Origin: Lachnospiraceae bacterium
Lineage (GTDB): Bacteria; Bacillota; Clostridia; Lachnospirales; Lachnospiraceae
NCBI GenBank assembly: GCA_015056915.1
Contig: SVFK01000002.1
Coordinates: forward strand, 166,163 to 230,162
Length of the DNA: 64,000 nt
Direction: 5' to 3'
Below the pieces are notes generated by a model, which saw only the letters and a program-made list of their open reading frames with translations, did not search any database and was not told the origin of the DNA. Of this stretch, positions 17,764-27,965 are shown piece by piece (the first letter of the stretch is position 1; every line of letters starts with the position of its first letter). The position numbers and the translations under genes are program-made.

Positions 17764-18861
17764 ATGAAAAAGTCATTAGAAGAACGAATCAGACCTAGGT
17801 TAATGAATATCGGTAAAAGAAATAAAGTACTGCGAGTATTGATTATTCCTGTACTCTTCCTTTTGATGTCCTTTTTCCATGTGTGTACCTATTTGCATAA
17901 CAACGGAAAGCGTCTGGCAATGTTAGCAATGAGCTGTCTGCTGTTTACAGTATTCAGCAGCTTCTCCTTTCCAGCGTTTATTATGGGACAGGATGTTGGA
18001 AGTTACAGCCTGGATGTAGAGGGGGCTCCGAATGTCTCATTGGCACAGGAGACAGAATTGAATATTGACGATGTGGAAATACTGGTGGATGATGAGGTGC
18101 TGGCAGATTCTGATTATAGCGGAACCTCACATGGTTACGCTATGATTGACAGATATGACGCTGCAGAAATTTTGGAATCTATCGGAGATAGAAGTGAAAG
18201 TGGTAGTGCGCAGAGCGAAGAGGATTCCTTAACATTACAGAATTCGGAAGTGAATAACGTAGCAGAGCCTGAGAAAATGCCGGAATTTTTGGCAGACGAT
18301 TGGCGATTGGTTTTGATTAACCAGCAGAATTCCATTCCGGAGGATTACAGCTTTACTTTAGGTACTATCAAGAACAAATTACAGTGTGATGAACGTATTA
18401 TTGATGATTTGCGTGATATGCTGCAGAAGGCAAAGGAGGAGGGCATCAGTCTTGAGATATGTTCTCCCTATCGTGATATGAATCGTCAGGAGTACCTGTT
18501 TAATCGTAAAATAAACCTTTATATGAATAGAGGCTTCTCTTATATGGAGGCTTATCAACTGGCAAGTGAATATGTAATGGTTCCGGGAGCCAGTGAACAC
18601 CAGCTGGGCTTGGCTCTGGATATTGTATGCGTAGAATATACTGCATTGGATGATGGCTTTGCTGAGACAGATGCAGCAAAATGGCTGAAAGAGCACAGCT
18701 GTGAATATGGTTTTATTTTGAGATATCCTTTGGGCAAAGAATACATAACGGGTGTAGAGTTTGAGCCATGGCATTTCAGATATGTGGGTGTTGAGGCAGC
18801 TACCGTTATTATGGATCAGGAGATTACCCTTGAAGAATTTTGGGAGGACTATGTAAATTAA
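17764..18861 (+). CDS. VanY-type D-alanyl-D-alanine carboxypeptidase, membrane-anchored
   Basis: This 365-residue zinc peptidase is predicted to trim terminal D-Ala from peptidoglycan stems outside the cell. The N-terminus has a basic cytoplasmic stretch followed by two hydrophobic segments (about residues 24-42 and 50-72). An acidic, low-complexity linker of about 100 residues holds the catalytic domain away from the membrane. The domain has the VanY zinc signature SEHQLGLALD (H279, D286) and EPWH (H337); YRDMNRQEYLF is the substrate-side motif. ATG 17764 is chosen over TTG 17737 for its AAAAGG site. The stop codon overlaps the tgt ATG by one base. Carboxypeptidase versus dipeptidase activity is not decided by sequence. 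Confidence 0.87.
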   Translation: MKKSLEERIRPRLMNIGKRNKVLRVLIIPVLFLLMSFFHVCTYLHNNGKRLAMLAMSCLLFTVFSSFSFPAFIMGQDVGSYSLDVEGAPNVSLAQETELNIDDVEILVDDEVLADSDYSGTSHGYAMIDRYDAAEILESIGDRSESGSAQSEEDSLTLQNSEVNNVAEPEKMPEFLADDWRLVLINQQNSIPEDYSFTLGTIKNKLQCDERIIDDLRDMLQKAKEEGISLEICSPYRDMNRQEYLFNRKINLYMNRGFSYMEAYQLASEYVMVPGASEHQLGLALDIVCVEYTALDDGFAETDAAKWLKEHSCEYGFILRYPLGKEYITGVEFEPWHFRYVGVEAATVIMDQEITLEEFWEDYVN

Positions 18862-20000
18862 TGTCGGAATATAAATTATTAAAGCAGGAGGGAAGAGCCA
18901 AGCGTGGCGAATTCCATACAGTACACGGCGTCATTCAGACGCCTGTATTTATGAATGTGGGAACTGTGGCGGCTATTAAGGGCGCTGTTTCCACGGAGGA
19001 TTTGGAGCAGATTAAGACACAGGTAGAGCTGTCGAACACCTATCATTTGCATGTGCGCCCCGGTGATCGTGTGATAAAGCAATTAGGCGGTCTGCACAAG
19101 TTTATGTCATGGGACAAGCCGATTCTTACGGATTCAGGTGGATTTCAGGTGTTTTCCCTTGCAGGCTTACGCAAAATCAAAGAAGAGGGTGTGTATTTTA
19201 ACTCACATATAGATGGTCGCAAGATTTTTATGGGACCGGAAGAAAGCATGCAGATTCAATCGAATCTGGGTTCCACCATTGCTATGGCATTTGACGAATG
19301 TGCCCCCAGTAAGGCAGACAGAAATTATGTACAGAATTCGGTGGAGCGTACTACCAGATGGCTTCTTCGTTGTCAGGCGGAAATGAAGCGCTTAAATCAG
19401 CTGGAGGATACGGTAAATCCTAATCAACTGCTATTTGGAATTAATCAGGGGGCTATTTTCCCGGATATTCGCATTGAGCATGCCAAGAGAATTGCTGAGC
19501 TTGATTTGGATGGCTATGCGGTAGGTGGTCTGGCAGTGGGTGAGACTCATGAAGAAATGTATCATATTTTGGATGAGGTGGTGCCATATCTGCCGCTTCA
19601 TAAGCCCACTTATCTGATGGGAGTCGGTACACCTGCCAATATTTTAGAGGCGGTTGACCGTGGTGTGGATTTCTTTGACTGTGTTTATCCTACAAGAAAT
19701 GGACGACATGGACACCTATATACCAATCACGGTAAGATTAATCTGTTTAACGCAAAGTATGAGCTGGATGACAGACCCATTGAGGAAGGCTGCGGATGTC
19801 CTGTCTGCAAGCGTTATTCCAGAGCCTATATCAGACATTTGTTGAAGGCAAAGGAGATGTTGGGAATGCGCTTCTGCGTGCTGCATAATCTGTATTTCTA
19901 TAATACCATGATGGAAGAGATTCGAGAGGCACTGGATCAGGGAAGATTTGCGCAGTATAAGAAGGAAAAGCTTGCCAATATGGCAACGCCTTTGGAGTAA
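18861..20000 (+). CDS. tgt: tRNA-guanine(34) transglycosylase
   Basis: This 379-residue enzyme swaps guanine 34 of GUN-anticodon tRNAs for preQ1 in queuosine synthesis. The active-site Asp is in LTDSGGFQVFSL. The nucleophile motif FDCVYPTRNGRHG is intact, as is the zinc site CGCPVCKRYSRAYIRH. VGGLAVGE and YLMGVGTP are family-typical. ATG 18861 shares its A with the upstream stop (TAATG), so tgt is translationally coupled to the VanY gene. A frame extension to 18840 is not needed. Length is normal. yajC follows 200 bases later, a common neighbour of tgt in bacteria. Confidence 0.96.
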   Translation: MSEYKLLKQEGRAKRGEFHTVHGVIQTPVFMNVGTVAAIKGAVSTEDLEQIKTQVELSNTYHLHVRPGDRVIKQLGGLHKFMSWDKPILTDSGGFQVFSLAGLRKIKEEGVYFNSHIDGRKIFMGPEESMQIQSNLGSTIAMAFDECAPSKADRNYVQNSVERTTRWLLRCQAEMKRLNQLEDTVNPNQLLFGINQGAIFPDIRIEHAKRIAELDLDGYAVGGLAVGETHEEMYHILDEVVPYLPLHKPTYLMGVGTPANILEAVDRGVDFFDCVYPTRNGRHGHLYTNHGKINLFNAKYELDDRPIEEGCGCPVCKRYSRAYIRHLLKAKEMLGMRFCVLHNLYFYNTMMEEIREALDQGRFAQYKKEKLANMATPLE

Positions 20001-20073
20001 TCGAAGACCGTAGAGCTTGAAAAGAGAGAATTGTAAATTAAATATAAAATATTGTGTTTTATTGAGAAAGTGC

Positions 20074-20102
20074 TTGCCCAATCCCGTAAATTTGTGTATC
20101 AT
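20074..20102 (+). promoter_or_regulatory. Candidate promoter of yajC
   Basis: TTGCCC (20074-20079) and TATCAT (20097-20102) are spaced by 17 bases in the 203-base tgt-yajC gap. The expected start site leaves a leader of about 95 bases before the yajC ATG. Confidence 0.55.
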
Positions 20103-20126
20103 GGGTTAGTATAGTGTTTTTGATGA

Positions 20127-20155
20127 AGCACAGCCGTGAGGGCAATCAGTGTGCT
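20127..20155 (+). promoter_or_regulatory. Hairpin in the yajC leader
   Basis: AGCACA (20127-20132) can pair with TGTGCT (20150-20155) around an inner GCC/GGGC pairing. This leaves a small structured leader between the yajC promoter and start codon. No known riboswitch motif is recognised. Confidence 0.35.
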
Positions 20156-20203
20156 CTTACTTGAATTTGTGATACAGGCGTGAAACGTCGGAATGGAGGA
20201 ACA

Positions 20204-20524
20204 ATGGGTATTTTATTATCTGGTGATGCTGGTGTGGCAAGTCCTGCAATGGGTCTTGTGGGTACAATTATAATTTATGCGCTTATTTTTGGTGCAATGT
20301 ATTTCTTTTTAATGAGACCTCAAAAGAAGGAGCAGAAGAGGGTTGCTGCAATGATTTCTGCGTTAGAGACAGGCGATTGTGTACTGACAACCTCCGGCTT
20401 CTATGGCATCGTTATTGATATTACCGATGATACGGTAATAGTTGAATTCGGTAACAACAAAAACTGCCGTATTCCTATGGAGAAGGCTGCAATCAGCCGT
20501 GTAGAAAAGGCATCTGAGAATTAA
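20204..20524 (+). CDS. yajC: Preprotein translocase subunit YajC
   Basis: This 106-residue protein has one membrane segment (about residues 16-37) followed by MRPQKKEQKR, the YajC signature, and a small cytoplasmic beta domain (LETGDCVLTTSGFYGIVIDI). YajC associates with SecDF-type factors at the Sec translocon. ATG 20204 has GGAGG 5 bases upstream; a GTG at 20180 would add a basic octapeptide without support. A terminator follows, so secDF is not in the same unit here. Confidence 0.92.
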   Translation: MGILLSGDAGVASPAMGLVGTIIIYALIFGAMYFFLMRPQKKEQKRVAAMISALETGDCVLTTSGFYGIVIDITDDTVIVEFGNNKNCRIPMEKAAISRVEKASEN

Positions 20525-20563
20525 TTGGCAGCGAGATTTATAGTGAAAATGTAAAAAATTTGA

Positions 20564-20591
20564 GGCAGTGCCGGTATGGCATTGCCTTTTT
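20564..20591 (+). terminator. Terminator after yajC
   Basis: GGCAGTGCC and GGCATTGCC form a 9-bp stem (one G-T pair) with a 5-base loop, followed by five T. It is a clear intrinsic terminator 40 bases after the yajC stop. Confidence 0.85.
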
Positions 20592-20624
20592 GCTAATAAA
20601 GCACTAATAATATGAAAGTAACAG

Positions 20625-20653
20625 TTGAAATTTATCTATTTTTCAGTTATTAT
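20625..20653 (+). promoter_or_regulatory. Promoter of leuB-ilvD-ilvB
   Basis: TTGAAA (20625-20630) and TATTAT (20648-20653) are 17 bases apart. GTGGT (20662) and ACCAC (20679) form a small inverted repeat just downstream. I see no T-box or leader peptide in the 90 bases to the leuB start. Confidence 0.6.
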
Positions 20654-20744
20654 GAAATAAGTGGTCTTTCGTACTGTACCACGTCAAAGTTTAAAAAGCG
20701 TGTAATGAAGATATTATAATGAATTGGAAAGGAATGAATCGATT

Positions 20745-21827
20745 ATGGAATTACATATTACCTGTATTCCCGGCGATGGTATCGGTCCGGAAATCGTTAC
20801 AGAAGCAAAGAAGGTACTGGATAAGGTTGCAGAAAAGTATGGTCATACAATGCTTTACAAGGACATATTGATGGGAGGAGCATCCATTGATGTTCATGGG
20901 GTGCCACTCACAGAGGAGGCCATTGCTGATGCAAAGGCGGCAGATGCAGTGTTAATGGGGTCTATTGGTGGCAACACCACAACCTCACCATGGTATCAGC
21001 TGCCCCCTGACAAGCGCCCTGAAGCAGGACTTTTGGCTATTCGCAAGGCATTGAATCTATTTGCGAACCTGCGTCCGGCAGTTCTGTATGAAGAATTGGC
21101 AGGGGCATGTCCTTTAAAAGAAGAAATCAGCAAGGCTGGTTTTGATATGATGATTATGCGCGAGCTGACCGGAGGCCTATATTTTGGTGAACGCAAAACT
21201 ATTGAAGAAAATGGAGTATTAAAGGCTATTGATACCTTGACCTATGATGAGAATGAAATAAGACGTATTGCTATCAAGGGTTTTGATATTGCTATGAAGC
21301 GCAATAAGAAGGTAACCAGTGTTGACAAGGCCAATGTATTAGATTCCTCCAGATTATGGAGAAAGGTAGTGGAAGAGGTGGCGAAGGATTATCCGGAGGT
21401 AACCTTAGAGCATATGTTGGTTGATAATTGTGCAATGCAGCTGGTGAAAAATCCTGCTCAGTTTGACGTAATTCTTACTGAGAATATGTTTGGCGATATT
21501 TTATCAGATGAGGCAAGTATGGTAACCGGTTCTATCGGCATGCTGGCAAGCGCAAGCTTAAATGACAGCAAATTCGGTCTTTATGAGCCCAGCCATGGCT
21601 CTGCACCTGATATTGCGGGACAGAATGTAGCGAATCCTATTGCAACGATTCTCAGTGCAGCCATGATGCTGAAGTACAGTTTTGATTTGGATAAAGAGGC
21701 TGCGGCAATAGAAGCAGCTGTAAAGCAGGTGTTACAGGACGGTTATCGTACCGTAGATATTATGTCTGCAGGCAACAAGCAGGTTGGCTGTTCGGAAATG
21801 GGCGATTTGATTGCGGAAAGAGTGTAA
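20745..21827 (+). CDS. leuB: 3-isopropylmalate dehydrogenase
   Basis: This 360-residue NAD-dependent dehydrogenase oxidatively decarboxylates 3-isopropylmalate in leucine synthesis. Landmarks are [11 protein letters not shown] at the N-terminus, the [10 protein letters not shown] substrate loop, [15 protein letters not shown] and the nucleotide-binding [15 protein letters not shown] 20745 follows AAAGGA. A TTG at 20724 in frame is not needed. Length is normal. ilvD begins 59 bases downstream. leuA and leuCD are not in the window, so the leucine pathway is split in this genome. Confidence 0.96.
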   Translation: MELHITCIPGDGIGPEIVTEAKKVLDKVAEKYGHTMLYKDILMGGASIDVHGVPLTEEAIADAKAADAVLMGSIGGNTTTSPWYQLPPDKRPEAGLLAIRKALNLFANLRPAVLYEELAGACPLKEEISKAGFDMMIMRELTGGLYFGERKTIEENGVLKAIDTLTYDENEIRRIAIKGFDIAMKRNKKVTSVDKANVLDSSRLWRKVVEEVAKDYPEVTLEHMLVDNCAMQLVKNPAQFDVILTENMFGDILSDEASMVTGSIGMLASASLNDSKFGLYEPSHGSAPDIAGQNVANPIATILSAAMMLKYSFDLDKEAAAIEAAVKQVLQDGYRTVDIMSAGNKQVGCSEMGDLIAERV

Positions 21828-21886
21828 CTATAATATTATAATAAGGTAATCACAGGTGTGAAACAAAAAAGAAGGAGACGAAGAAC

Positions 21887-23548
21887 ATGAAGAGTGATAA
21901 TGTGAAGACGGGTATGCAGCAGGCTCCCCACAGATCTTTATTTAATGCCCTTGGCATGACGGAAGAAGAAATGCAGAAGCCATTAGTAGGTATTGTATGT
22001 TCTTATAATGAAATAGTACCGGGTCATATGAATCTGGATAAAATAGCGCAGGCTGTTAAACTGGGCGTGGCTGCAGCAGGCGGAACACCTATTATGTTCC
22101 CTGCAATTGCAGTGTGTGATGGTATTGCTATGGGACATATTGGAATGAAATACTCTCTGGTAACAAGAGATTTGATTGCTGATTCCACAGAAGCTATGGC
22201 GATTGCACACCAGTTTGATGCCTTGGTTATGATTCCTAACTGTGATAAGAACGTGCCGGGTCTGTTGATGGCTGCGGCAAGAGTAAATGTTCCTACGGTA
22301 TTTGTATCCGGCGGACCGATGTTGGCGGGTCATGTGAAGGGACACAAGACTTCACTGTCTTCCATGTTTGAAGCAGTTGGCTCCTATGCGGCAGGTACCA
22401 TGAGCGAGGAGGATGTAAATGAATTTGAATGTAAGGCATGTCCGACCTGTGGCTCCTGCTCCGGTATGTATACTGCCAATTCCATGAACTGTCTCACAGA
22501 AGCCCTTGGTATGGGACTTCCCGGAAACGGCACTATTCCTGCGGTATATTCAGAAAGATTAAAGCTGGCAAAGCATGCCGGTATGGCAGTTATGGAGATG
22601 TATCGCCAAAATATTCGTCCCAGAGATATTATTACAAAGGAAGCTATTATGAATGCGTTGACAGTAGATATGGCACTGGGTTGTTCCACCAATTCTATGC
22701 TGCATATTCCTGCCATCGCACATGAAATCGGTTTTGATTTTGATATTGCACTGGCAAATGAAGTAAATGCCAAGACTCCGAATCTGTGTCATTTAGCTCC
22801 GGCCGGTCCTACTTATATGGAAGACTTAAATGAAGCCGGCGGCGTGTATGCGGTAATGAATCAGCTGAGAGAGGCAGGGCTTTTATATGAGGATTGCATG
22901 ACTGTGACAGGTAAGACAATCGGAGAAGCCGTAAAAGGTTATGCAAATAAGAATCCTGAGGTTATTCGTCCTATGGATAATCCTTATAGTACAACAGGCG
23001 GTCTTGCGGTATTAAAGGGTAATCTGGCACCGGACGGCTCTGTTGTAAAGCGTTCCGCAGTAGTTGCAGAGATGATGCAGCATGAAGGCCCGGCAAGAGT
23101 ATTTGACTGTGAAGAGGATGCTATTGATGCCATCAAAGGCGGTAAGATTGTTGCCGGTGATGTAGTAGTTATTCGTTACGAAGGTCCTAAGGGCGGTCCC
23201 GGCATGAGAGAAATGTTAAATCCGACCTCCGCTATTGCAGGTATGGGACTTGGTTCCTCTGTAGCATTGATTACAGATGGTCGTTTTTCCGGTGCAAGCC
23301 GTGGTGCATCCATTGGTCATGTGTCTCCTGAAGCTGCGGTAGGTGGTCCTATCGCATTGGTGGAAGAGGGAGACATCATTAAGATTGATATTGATAATCA
23401 CACTCTGGAATTGGCTATTTCCGAGGAAGAAATGGCGAAGAGAAGAGCAAATTGGACACCGAGAGAGCCCAAGGTAACAACCGGATATCTTGCAAGATAT
23501 GCCAAGATGGTAACCTCCGGTAACCGCGGCGCTGTTCTGGAATTTTAG
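21887..23548 (+). CDS. ilvD: Dihydroxy-acid dehydratase
   Basis: This 553-residue iron-sulfur enzyme dehydrates dihydroxy-isovalerate and -methylvalerate in valine and isoleucine synthesis. Cluster cysteines lie in PNCDKNVPG and [15 protein letters not shown]. The family segment [19 protein letters not shown] is near the C-terminus. Length matches the family. AAGGAG precedes the ATG. It lies in the middle of leuB-ilvD-ilvB with short gaps, so it is probably co-transcribed. Confidence 0.97.
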   Translation: MKSDNVKTGMQQAPHRSLFNALGMTEEEMQKPLVGIVCSYNEIVPGHMNLDKIAQAVKLGVAAAGGTPIMFPAIAVCDGIAMGHIGMKYSLVTRDLIADSTEAMAIAHQFDALVMIPNCDKNVPGLLMAAARVNVPTVFVSGGPMLAGHVKGHKTSLSSMFEAVGSYAAGTMSEEDVNEFECKACPTCGSCSGMYTANSMNCLTEALGMGLPGNGTIPAVYSERLKLAKHAGMAVMEMYRQNIRPRDIITKEAIMNALTVDMALGCSTNSMLHIPAIAHEIGFDFDIALANEVNAKTPNLCHLAPAGPTYMEDLNEAGGVYAVMNQLREAGLLYEDCMTVTGKTIGEAVKGYANKNPEVIRPMDNPYSTTGGLAVLKGNLAPDGSVVKRSAVVAEMMQHEGPARVFDCEEDAIDAIKGGKIVAGDVVVIRYEGPKGGPGMREMLNPTSAIAGMGLGSSVALITDGRFSGASRGASIGHVSPEAAVGGPIALVEEGDIIKIDIDNHTLELAISEEEMAKRRANWTPREPKVTTGYLARYAKMVTSGNRGAVLEF

Positions 23549-23597
23549 TAATAGACCCCAAACTGTCACTGAATATAAATTACGGAGGAGCAGATAG

Positions 23598-25277
23598 ATG
23601 CAATTAAATGGTTCTGAAATAGTTGTTGAATGTTTAAAGGAGCAGGGTGTGGATACTGTGTTTGGTTATCCCGGAGGTGCGATTTTAAATATTTATGACG
23701 CTTTATATAATCATAGCAATGAAATTAGACACGTGTTGACATCCCATGAACAGGGGGCTGCACATGCGGCTGACGGTTATGCCAGAGCTACCGGTAAGGT
23801 GGGCGTATGTATGGCAACCAGCGGTCCCGGAGCCACCAATCTGGTAACCGGTATCGCAACAGCATATATGGATTCTGTACCCATGGTGGCAATTACAGCA
23901 AATGTTACGTTACCCCTGTTAGGTAAGGACAGCTTTCAGGAGGTGGATATTGCCGGAGTTACTATGCCTATTACTAAGCATAGCTATATTGTGAAAAATG
24001 TAGAGATTTTGGCAGACACCATTCGCAAGGCCTTTGAGATTGCAAGAACGGGAAGACCGGGTCCTGTATTAATAGATATTACCAAGGATGTTACAGCTGC
24101 AGTTTGTGAATTTGAACCCCAGCCGATAGCACAAAGCGAGCGTGTCAGCAGTTATACCGAAGCAGAAATGGCAAAGGTCGCAGAATATATCAGTCAGTCC
24201 AAGAAACCTTATATTTATCTGGGCGGCGGTGCGATTATCTCCGGTGCTGACAGAGAGGTGGCAGAGCTTGCAGAATTGATTGATGCACCTGTTTGTGATA
24301 CCTTAATGGGAAAAGGTGGATTTGACGGAAGAAGTGACCGTTACACAGGTATGATAGGTATGCATGGAACCAAGGCATCTAATTTAGGTGTCAGTCAATG
24401 TGATTTGCTATTGGCATTGGGTGCAAGATTCTCTGACCGTGTAACAGGCAATCCCAAGAAATTTGCAGAGGGAGCCAAAATTATACATATTGATGTGGAT
24501 GCAGCGGAAATCAATAAGAATATTCGTGTGGATGCATCTTTAGTGGGAGATTTAAAGAAAGTATTATCCGAATTAAATACCAGAATAGTAAAGCAGGAGC
24601 ATCCTGAATGGATGGCAACCATTCGTGAATTAAAAGAAAAGTATCCCTTGAAATATGATAATGACAAATTATCCTGTCCTTATGTTATCGAGGAAATAGA
24701 CCGCATTACCAAGGGAGAGGCAATCATTACCACGGATGTGGGACAGCATCAGATGTGGGCTGCGCAGTATTATAAATATACTCAGCCTCGTACATTCTTA
24801 TCCTCCGGTGGTCTGGGAACCATGGGATATGGACTTGGTGCCTGCATCGGTGCACAGGTGGGGCAACCGGATAAGCTTTGCATTAATATTGCAGGAGACG
24901 GATGTTTCCGTATGAATATGAATGAGCTGGCTACGGCAAGTCGTTACAATATACCGATTATTCAGGTGGTAATCAATAATCATGTGTTGGGTATGGTACG
25001 TCAGTGGCAGACCTTGTTCTATGGCAAGCGATATTCTCAGACAGTATTAAATGATAAGGTTGATTTTTGTAAGGTTGCGGAAGGACTTGGCTGTGTTGCT
25101 ATCCGTGTGACTACCAAGGAAGAGGTGGCGCCGGCCATTGAAAAAGCCATTGCATTAAAAGCTCCCGTGTTGATTGAATGCATGATTCCCGAGGATGACA
25201 AGGTATTCCCTATGGTACCCGCAGGCGCACCCATTAACGAAGTGTTTGACGGAGATGATTTGAAAAGGCAGTCCTAA
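23598..25277 (+). CDS. ilvB: Acetolactate synthase, large subunit
   Basis: This 559-residue ThDP enzyme condenses pyruvate with pyruvate or 2-oxobutyrate, the first common step of branched-chain amino-acid synthesis. FGYPGGAILNIYDAL and the catalytic Glu in SHEQGAAHAADGYAR are N-terminal. The ThDP/metal motif is GDGCFRMNMNELATA...NNHVLGMVRQWQ. Its length is that of biosynthetic catalytic subunits. No ilvN small subunit follows; the stop codon instead overlaps the start of an L,D-transpeptidase by one base. Regulation by a distant IlvN cannot be judged. A second ilvB-like gene starts at 63926. Confidence 0.95.
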   Translation: MQLNGSEIVVECLKEQGVDTVFGYPGGAILNIYDALYNHSNEIRHVLTSHEQGAAHAADGYARATGKVGVCMATSGPGATNLVTGIATAYMDSVPMVAITANVTLPLLGKDSFQEVDIAGVTMPITKHSYIVKNVEILADTIRKAFEIARTGRPGPVLIDITKDVTAAVCEFEPQPIAQSERVSSYTEAEMAKVAEYISQSKKPYIYLGGGAIISGADREVAELAELIDAPVCDTLMGKGGFDGRSDRYTGMIGMHGTKASNLGVSQCDLLLALGARFSDRVTGNPKKFAEGAKIIHIDVDAAEINKNIRVDASLVGDLKKVLSELNTRIVKQEHPEWMATIRELKEKYPLKYDNDKLSCPYVIEEIDRITKGEAIITTDVGQHQMWAAQYYKYTQPRTFLSSGGLGTMGYGLGACIGAQVGQPDKLCINIAGDGCFRMNMNELATASRYNIPIIQVVINNHVLGMVRQWQTLFYGKRYSQTVLNDKVDFCKVAEGLGCVAIRVTTKEEVAPAIEKAIALKAPVLIECMIPEDDKVFPMVPAGAPINEVFDGDDLKRQS

Positions 25278-26710
25278 TGAAAAGAAAAAGCAGAAAAGTA
25301 TTTAGTTTTTTTCTGTTAATTAGTTTTCTATTGATATTTATTTTACTTATTGGTTATTTCCTGCTGGCTTTTTATTACCGACAGGGATTTACCGTAAATA
25401 CTTGGATAAATGGTGTGTATTGCACAGGAAAATCAGTGGAAGAGGTAAATGCGGAGCTTTTATCGCGTGTGGAAGCTCCCATTGTCATAATTACAGATGA
25501 AGACGGAATAGAATATGAGATAAACATGGCATCGGCAGATTACCGTGAGGAATATCTGTCAATGCTGCAAAAGTATATGGAAGAGCAGAATCCCTATCTA
25601 TGGATTGATAATGTGACGTTCCATCGGAATCATGAGCTGTTTCCTCAGATTTATTATGACATTAACAAGCTGAAGGAGATTTTTGGTGAAATGCCGCCGA
25701 TTCAGGAGGAATTGCAAAAGGAGCCGGATTATTTTATTGCATGGAATGCGGTGGTAGAAGGCTATAAGCTTTACGATCATTTGAGCAAAAGGATGGATGT
25801 TGACAAGGCCTTTGAATTGCTGGTGGCAGCTATAGATGCAGGTGAGCGACAGATTGATTTATCAAGTCTTGATTGCTATTACGATATTCCCCTGACGGAA
25901 GAGCAGGAGCAAACAAAGCTTCTCTGGGAGAAAATAGATTATTTTCAGAATTGTGATCTTATATATGATATGGGCGCAGAAAAGATAGAGTTTACTTCAG
26001 AGATTACATCCGGTTTGTTGGAAGGCTCAGGAGAATATAATAATATTCCCATATTAGATGAGAATGGTGAGCTGGTATTAAGTCCCGAAGCGGTAGAGAG
26101 ATTCGTACAGTCTCTTGCCAATGAATATGATACCTATGGTATAGAGAGACGGTTTAACAGTACCAGAGGTGATGTGATTACGTTGGAGAAGGGCACCTAT
26201 GGTACAACGCTGGATCAGAAGGCAGAGGTTACTTATCTTATGGAGAATCTGCTTTCACCGGATATGCACACGGGTGAAATAAAGGAACATATTCCGGAAT
26301 ATAAGAGAGAAGCGTTTGTCAGAGGTAAAGATGATATCGGTGGTACCTATATTGAGATTGATATGACTGCTCAGAAGCTTTATTATTATGTGGACAGAGA
26401 AATGGTCATAGAGACAGATGTGGTAACAGGTAATATGCGCCGGAAAATGGATACGCCGGCTGGAGTTTATTTTGTGTATGGCAAGCAGGAGGACCGGGTG
26501 TTGCGCGGTCAGGGATATGCTACACCTGTGGAATACTGGATGCCGGTAAATGGTAACATTGGAATTCATGATGCTGACTGGCGCAGTGAGTTTGGTGGAG
26601 AGATTTATAAAACGAACGGTTCACATGGATGTGTTAATGTGCCACCGGAGGTTATGCCGCAGTTGTATGAAAGGGTAGAAATCGGCACGCCGGTTATTAT
26701 GTTTTACTAA
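25277..26710 (+). CDS. Membrane-anchored L,D-transpeptidase (YkuD) with PG-binding-like domain
   Basis: This 477-residue protein probably cross-links peptidoglycan or modifies stem peptides outside the cell. A single N-terminal membrane anchor spans about residues 9-32. The middle part (INGVYCTGKSVEEVNAELL and an EYDTYG segment) resembles the type-4 peptidoglycan-binding domains found upstream of YkuD domains. The C-terminal YkuD domain has IHDADW and the catalytic SHGCVNVPP with H450 and C452. The ATG overlaps the ilvB TAA by one base, an odd pairing of cell-wall and amino-acid genes that implies coupled translation. It could equally be a spore or stress cross-linking enzyme. Confidence 0.88.
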   Translation: MKRKSRKVFSFFLLISFLLIFILLIGYFLLAFYYRQGFTVNTWINGVYCTGKSVEEVNAELLSRVEAPIVIITDEDGIEYEINMASADYREEYLSMLQKYMEEQNPYLWIDNVTFHRNHELFPQIYYDINKLKEIFGEMPPIQEELQKEPDYFIAWNAVVEGYKLYDHLSKRMDVDKAFELLVAAIDAGERQIDLSSLDCYYDIPLTEEQEQTKLLWEKIDYFQNCDLIYDMGAEKIEFTSEITSGLLEGSGEYNNIPILDENGELVLSPEAVERFVQSLANEYDTYGIERRFNSTRGDVITLEKGTYGTTLDQKAEVTYLMENLLSPDMHTGEIKEHIPEYKREAFVRGKDDIGGTYIEIDMTAQKLYYYVDREMVIETDVVTGNMRRKMDTPAGVYFVYGKQEDRVLRGQGYATPVEYWMPVNGNIGIHDADWRSEFGGEIYKTNGSHGCVNVPPEVMPQLYERVEIGTPVIMFY

Positions 26711-26711
26711 A

Positions 26712-26728
26712 GTTCGACACAGACGAAC
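26712..26728 (+). terminator. Weak hairpin after the L,D-transpeptidase
   Basis: GTTCG and CGAAC pair around a 7-base loop, followed by ATTTT. The stem is short, so this is at best a weak terminator for the leuB-ilvD-ilvB-transpeptidase unit. Confidence 0.3.
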
Positions 26729-26785
26729 ATTTTGCGACAAAAGTCCGCGGCAAGCACACAAAATAAAAATCATTTAACAATGCAG

Positions 26786-26814
26786 TTGACTAAAGTAAAA
26801 GAAAAGCTTATTCT
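26786..26814 (+). promoter_or_regulatory. Promoter of serC-serA
   Basis: TTGACT (26786-26791) and TATTCT (26809-26814) are separated by 17 bases. The site is about 50 bases ahead of the serC start, which has AGGAGG. Confidence 0.6.
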
Positions 26815-26861
26815 ATACCTATGCTTTTTAGTTATAAAGAAATTTTAGGAGGATTTACAAC

Positions 26862-27950
26862 ATGGCAAGAGTGTATAACTTTTCCGCAGGTCCCGCAGTA
26901 CTGCCGGAGGAAGTATTAAGAGAAGCAGCTGAAGAAATGATGGATTATAAAGGAACGGGAATGTCCGTTATGGAGATGAGTCATCGTTCCAAGGCTTATG
27001 ATACGATTATCAAAGAAGCAGAAGCTGATTTGAGAGAGTTATTAAATATTCCTGACAATTATAAGGTTCTGTTTTTACAGGGCGGTGCAAGTCAGCAGTT
27101 TGCAATGATTCCCATGAACCTGATGAAAAACAAGGTTGCTGACTATATTGTTACCGGTCAGTGGGCAAAGAAGGCATATCAGGAGGCGGCTCTTTATGGT
27201 AAGGCAAATAAGATTGCTACCTCTGAGGATGAGACCTTTTCTTACATACCTGATTGTTCCGATCTTCCTATCAGTGATGATGCAGATTATGTATATATTT
27301 GTGAAAACAACACTATTTATGGAACTAAGTTTAAGACCCTGCCCAATACAAAGGGTAAGACACTGGTATCCGATGTATCCAGTTGTTTCCTGTCCGAGCC
27401 CATGGATGTTACCAAGTATGGTGTAATCTATGGTGGTGTACAGAAGAATATTGGTCCTGCAGGTGTGGTTATTGTGATTATCCGTGAGGATTTGATTACA
27501 GAGGATGTGCTTCCCGGAACTCCTACCATGCTACGTTATAAGATTCATGCAGATAATGAATCTCTGTATAACACACCGCCTGCATACGGTATTTATATCT
27601 GTGGCAAGGTGTTTAAATGGATTAAGAAGCAGGGCGGTCTTGCTGCCATGAAGGAATACAATGAGAAGAAGGCAAAGGTTCTTTATGATTTCTTGGATGA
27701 GAGCAAGCTGTTTAAGGGCACTGTACGCAAGGAAGACCGTTCCTTGATGAATGTTCCTTTTGTAACAGGTAACGCAGAGCTGGATGCTAAATTTGTAAAG
27801 GAAGCAAAGGAGGCAGGCTTTGAGAACCTTAAGGGTCACAGAAGCGTTGGCGGTATGCGTGCAAGTATTTACAATGCAATGCCTATCGAGGGTGTTGAGA
27901 AGCTTGTTGAGTTTATGAAGAAGTTTGAGCAGGAAAACGGAGTGTTATAA
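26862..27950 (+). CDS. serC: Phosphoserine aminotransferase
   Basis: This 362-residue PLP enzyme converts 3-phosphohydroxypyruvate and glutamate to phosphoserine. It opens with NFSAGPAVLPEEV, has MEMSHRSK near residue 40, FLQGGASQQFAM, and the PLP lysine in GGVQKNIGPAG. The C-terminal GHRSVGGMRASIYNA is typical. AGGAGG precedes the ATG. serA starts 15 bases after its stop; phosphoserine phosphatase is not in the window. Confidence 0.97.
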   Translation: MARVYNFSAGPAVLPEEVLREAAEEMMDYKGTGMSVMEMSHRSKAYDTIIKEAEADLRELLNIPDNYKVLFLQGGASQQFAMIPMNLMKNKVADYIVTGQWAKKAYQEAALYGKANKIATSEDETFSYIPDCSDLPISDDADYVYICENNTIYGTKFKTLPNTKGKTLVSDVSSCFLSEPMDVTKYGVIYGGVQKNIGPAGVVIVIIREDLITEDVLPGTPTMLRYKIHADNESLYNTPPAYGIYICGKVFKWIKKQGGLAAMKEYNEKKAKVLYDFLDESKLFKGTVRKEDRSLMNVPFVTGNAELDAKFVKEAKEAGFENLKGHRSVGGMRASIYNAMPIEGVEKLVEFMKKFEQENGVL

Positions 27951-27965
27951 AAAGGAGAAAGAAAA

